This document shows, one piece after another, positions 60,494 through 64,000 of a stretch of DNA of 64,000 nucleotides. Both the position numbers and the translations under genes were made by a program. How positions within the stretch are numbered: the first letter of the stretch is position 1; every line of letters begins with the position of its first letter. The notes under the pieces are model-generated. The model saw only the letters and a program-made list of their open reading frames with translations, had not been told where the DNA came from and did no database searches. The DNA is from Dermatemys mawii (Eukaryota > Chordata > Testudines > Dermatemydidae): the NCBI GenBank assembly GCA_007922305.1, contig ML677358.1, forward strand, positions 11,859,343-11,923,342, written 5' to 3'.

Positions 60494-61276
60494 TGTCAGG
60501 ATTGCCTCCCCACTCTGAACTCTAGGGTACAGATGTGGGGACCCGCATGAAAAAAGAAATAACCCCCACAAGCTTATTTTACCAGCTTGGGTTAAAATGT
60601 TTTTCCCCAGAACACAAATTCTTTTGTATTTGGACCTGGTACGCTGCCACCACCAAACTAGGTCTAGGGTAGTTTGGGACCCTTCTTTCCCTTTCCACTA
60701 ACCCCCCAAACTTCTTCCTTCCCTGGGAAGCTTGAGAGAAAAAAAAAACCAAACCTCGCCTGATCCTGCGAGACGTGCCCGATCCAAAACCAGGATCTTA
60801 CACAATGAAAAACAAGCAGTCAGCTTCTTAAAAGAAAGATTTTAATAAAAGAAAAAAGAAAGGAATAAATCCCTTATAACCATCAATAGAACAGCATCTA
60901 CCATAATCAACAAAAGAATTCAGAAACCAAACCTCTCCCCCGAGGCAATTTTCTCCCACAGTTGATATCTCTGCTGAAGCTTACAAAATTAAGAAGCACC
61001 CAGCCAACACTCACCACTGAGAACTCTCCAAGTGATAAAGAGAAGGTAAACTTACTGACTACAGTACTTGATAGAATCTTATAGTTATAGTGAAAGACAT
61101 AGCTGTGTTCATCCCATAGCTGAGGTGAACAGAGAGAGACCCAGAGAGAAACTGAAACTTAAAATCCTTTGTCTCCTGAGGAATTTCTCATTGGTCAGTT
61201 GTCCACCTCTCAGGTTACCTTTAGCTTAACCCCTTACAGGTAAACACTAATTCTAGGCTACTTCACACTTATGACA
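60494..61276 (-). mobile_element. Solo LTR of an endogenous retrovirus-like element
   Basis: This 783-bp block reads TGTCAGGAT at its left end and TTATGACA at its right, so both strands satisfy TG...CA. It is flanked by a 5-bp target duplication, GTTTC, at 60489-60493 and 61277-61281. I place it on the minus strand because its reverse complement begins TGTCATAAG, as in abundant turtle LTRs I recall. No internal retroviral region or coding sequence is present, so it is a solo LTR left by recombination. It starts 70 bp after the NPY6R stop codon. Plus-strand AATAAA hexamers at 60844-60849 and 60864-60869 lie inside it and could serve as poly(A) signals for NPY6R. Confidence 0.85.
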
Positions 61277-61281
61277 GTTTC

Positions 61282-64000
61282 ACAGGATTATAAAGGTCTT
61301 GAGCTGTTCCCACTAATGCCACAGGGAGTCTGTGCCATTTAGTTCAGTGGGAGCAGGAAAACTTACTGTTTTCGTCTAAATAGCATTATTGCTTATTAAT
61401 GCTAGTAAATCACCCCCCAGAAATCCTTTACAGTCAACACTAGTGAAATACCAGCAATATTAGCATCTCATTTTTAAGCACATGATTTCACTATCAATGA
61501 TTGGCTCCCTCAAAAATTTTCCACCTGATACATGTGACGTTCCCTGGGTAAAATGCTCTCTTCTGCTCCCCCAAGATAATCCATCCATTCCAAGGTACCC
61601 CCAAATCCCCCAATCCTTCCTCTGCCCTACCCTTTAGCCTTGTGCCTCTTGACCACGCTGTGTTTTCCCTGCACCTCATAGAGGCTACTTCAGATGGCCC
61701 ACCTACATGGCAGCTGTCCCTCACAATGGGGGTAGGTGCAGCCCCTGTTGGTAGCAGTAGAGTCAGGCAAGATGTTCTGCAGCTTCTGGCTAGGAGTGGC
61801 TGGTCCAGTAGGGAGCAGGTCCCCCTGCTGGATGGCAGTTTGGGGAAGGGGTTCCATTTTGGTTTTGATGCAAGTGCTCTTCCCTAATTAATGGGGAGGG
61901 TGGGTTTCATGGCTGACGTATGCAAGGGTAGGGGTGGCAAGTTAGAATCCGATATCTCAGGCTTCTGGAGTGGGAGCTAGGGCAGGCAACAGGATTCCTC
62001 TGGATAGAAATGGCAGGTTAGAGACAAGGTGGGAAGGAACCCAGAGTTTTAGATTCAGATCTGGAGCTGGGCAGGGTAGGCATTGTGAGGTGAGGGGAGG
62101 GGAGGAGGCAGCCAGCAGCAACCGCAGGACTTCCCCTCAGTTCAGCACCAGCTGGGCCTGCCTCTTCGCCTTCCCTCCTTGTGAAATGCTGAGCAGCAAG
62201 GCTCGGGAGTGCAGGGATTATGTGGTGCGTGCTCCATTGGCTCTGGGAGAAACAAGAGAGGAGCGGATCCCACAGCGCTGGTGGATGCACCTGCCACATG
62301 ATAGCTGTCAGAGGCTGCAGCCGCCAGCACAGTCCTAGTGCTGAGAATGCTGACAACCAGACCTGGCTTTAGCATTTTCAAAGTTCTGTTCTATGCGGGC
62401 TCTTCTACCAAACTCATCTCTGACTAAAGCACGAATGGAGGGCTCCCATACTACAATGTGACTACACATCTGTCTAAGCTGGCCTGTGAAACAATTTTTA
62501 GTTACCCCTCCATCCACCAGCACCTGACTCCTGTATCTTGTTATTACAGCAGTATGGGCACAGATGGACCAATGGCTTTCTGAGGGGTTAGGAAGATCAT
62601 TCTTTGGGATATGTCCTTAACTCGCTTATTTTACATAAAAGGTGAGTCTGGGGGAAGCTTCGTTAGGGTCTCTCAGCCCTCTCTCTGCTTCTCACTTTCA
62701 GCCCTAGCAAGTACTTTCCTTTGTTTTATATCCACTTGTGCTGGTTTGCAGTTTCCAGTCATTGTTCACAATGAGAAGAGCTAGAGACTTAATTTTTGTT
62801 TTTAAATGAAAGTTGAAATGGGCTCCAAATAAGCCTCTACAAGTGCCATCCAGCTCACCAGTATTCAAGATGAAAAATGCATACACCATTTCTCTTGTAT
62901 TCTCCTTTCTTTCTCCAGCACAAGTTTTAGGCATCCGTTATAAACACCATTGCTTCTGAAAACAGGCTCTTTAGAAACAGCTATTATCAAACCGACTATG
63001 AATTCATAATTACTCATTGGCTTCAGCTACTTATACAGATGAAAACATATTTGCCTTTGGATAGAAAATTTGTTTTGTGCTTGAGTTTCAGAAATATCCT
63101 CCCACATCCCTGTGTGTTAGTAAGTGATAATGCACAAAAGGTGGCTGGCTAAGAGAGGGTATTTTTTGTTTGCCATGTATATCCAGTCAAACTGGCTTTT
63201 GCTACAATGTAGTGCATGGAAGACTAAAGCTGTAAAATTAATGCTTTAATGAAAACATACTGTTAATTGTTTTAAAAGTTAAGACATACTGAATATACTT
63301 TCTATCCATCTTTATGGTACCACCAGAGAATCAATGAGAATGTGCTAATGGCAATACTTAGAGAGTTTAAATGGGGAGAGCTAAAATGCTTAAGACTGAT
63401 ACGCACCAGCACATTACTCCATTTTCCTTTTCCCGTTTGTATTATTTTTGTATAACTTTCTCTACCACTCTGGCTACTTAGCACAGATATGTGTATGTCA
63501 GAAAAGACATTCTTCCTCATTGATCAATATCTCTATGTACAGTGACCTCTAAATGCTAAATATATTACCTCAGTCTTTCAGTTCAACTGATTGTGATGTC
63601 ATAAACGCAGAATTAGGTTTCACCGCATGATGTATCAGAGTGACATTTTTATCTTAATTTTTTTTTTGAGAGAGAGATTTTCAGACTTACCTTGACCCAG
63701 CTGTCACCAGGCATATTTATGCCTGTCATTTTGTAGACTGACCATAGTTATTTACTATAATTTAGGCAGTCTGAACACTGTTTAAAAGAACTCCAGTTAT
63801 TCTAAGACTGACAGTCTTAATTACTGTCCTTAACTCACTTATTTTATTCAAAAAGTATCACCCCCATTTTTAGTCACTGAAGAGAAGTTCAGAATAATTT
63901 TCAAAACAATTTTTTTAGACGTCTCAAACTACTACAGGACTTTCATGATTCTGTCTTGACATAACTAATAATCTAATCATTTATTCACCTATACTGCAGC
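61282..64000. other. Intergenic region right of NPY6R
   Basis: No gene, defined repeat or RNA is recognised. The part at about 61900-62340 is GC-richer with purine-rich runs, and open frames there overlap on both strands without family features. By human synteny MYOT should lie further right, but I see none of its exons here. Confidence 0.65.

Noticed and set aside
61494..62381. Possible gene in the GC-richer block right of NPY6R
   Set aside because: Several frames overlap on both strands with no shared motif or splice pattern, and none resembles the expected neighbour MYOT.
1..64000. CRISPR arrays, bacterial operons or prophage
   Set aside because: This is vertebrate nuclear DNA with spliced genes and retroelements. 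No regularly spaced short repeats occur.

Overview
The window is vertebrate nuclear DNA, most likely from a turtle. It holds one partial multi-exon gene, two intronless coding regions, and long stretches of non-coding DNA rich in old repeats. I infer turtle from three things. First, there are many short hAT-type and foldback elements and CR1-type LINE remnants of kinds I recognise from turtle genomes. Second, the NPY6R reading frame is intact, whereas the human copy is a pseudogene. Third, the gene order KLHL3 - HNRNPA0 - NPY6R matches human 5q31. I could not run any database search, so species and repeat-family names rest on recognition only.

Layout. Positions 1-21,500 hold the 5' part of KLHL3 on the minus strand. 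Four coding exons (21316-21329, 10923-11039, 7917-8023, 1885-2006) splice in frame into 120 codons covering the start, the N-terminal tail and most of the BTB domain. The BACK and Kelch exons lie beyond the left edge. A GC-rich promoter region surrounds exon 1. The introns carry MIR-like SINEs, hAT and Tigger MITEs, a CR1-like LINE piece, a nested transposon insertion, and a pair of about 94% identical direct repeats that I cannot assign.

Positions 21,700-37,900 are intergenic. The left half is repeat-bearing and has a 10-N assembly gap at 27043. The right half (about 31.5-37.9 kb) is AT-rich and repeat-poor and could contain a long 3' UTR of HNRNPA0. HNRNPA0 (37934-38857, minus strand) is a single-exon gene with two RRMs and a Gly-rich tail, inside a strong CpG island that runs to about 39.7 kb. 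Positions 39,700-59,000 are intergenic, with foldback elements, hAT copies, CR1 3' ends and MIRs. NPY6R (59299-60423, plus strand) is an intact 374-residue neuropeptide Y family receptor. A solo LTR (60494-61276) with a 5-bp target duplication begins 70 bp after its stop codon. I see no gene from 61.3 to 64 kb.

The three genes do not form a functional pathway and are neighbours by conserved synteny. KLHL3 is a CUL3 ubiquitin-ligase adaptor for WNK kinases. HNRNPA0 is an AU-rich-element RNA-binding protein. NPY6R is a Gi-type peptide receptor. I found no undescribed biological system. The most useful observations are the intact NPY6R with an LTR at its 3' end, the unexplained direct repeats around 16.4-17.7 kb, and several transposon insertions with readable target duplications.
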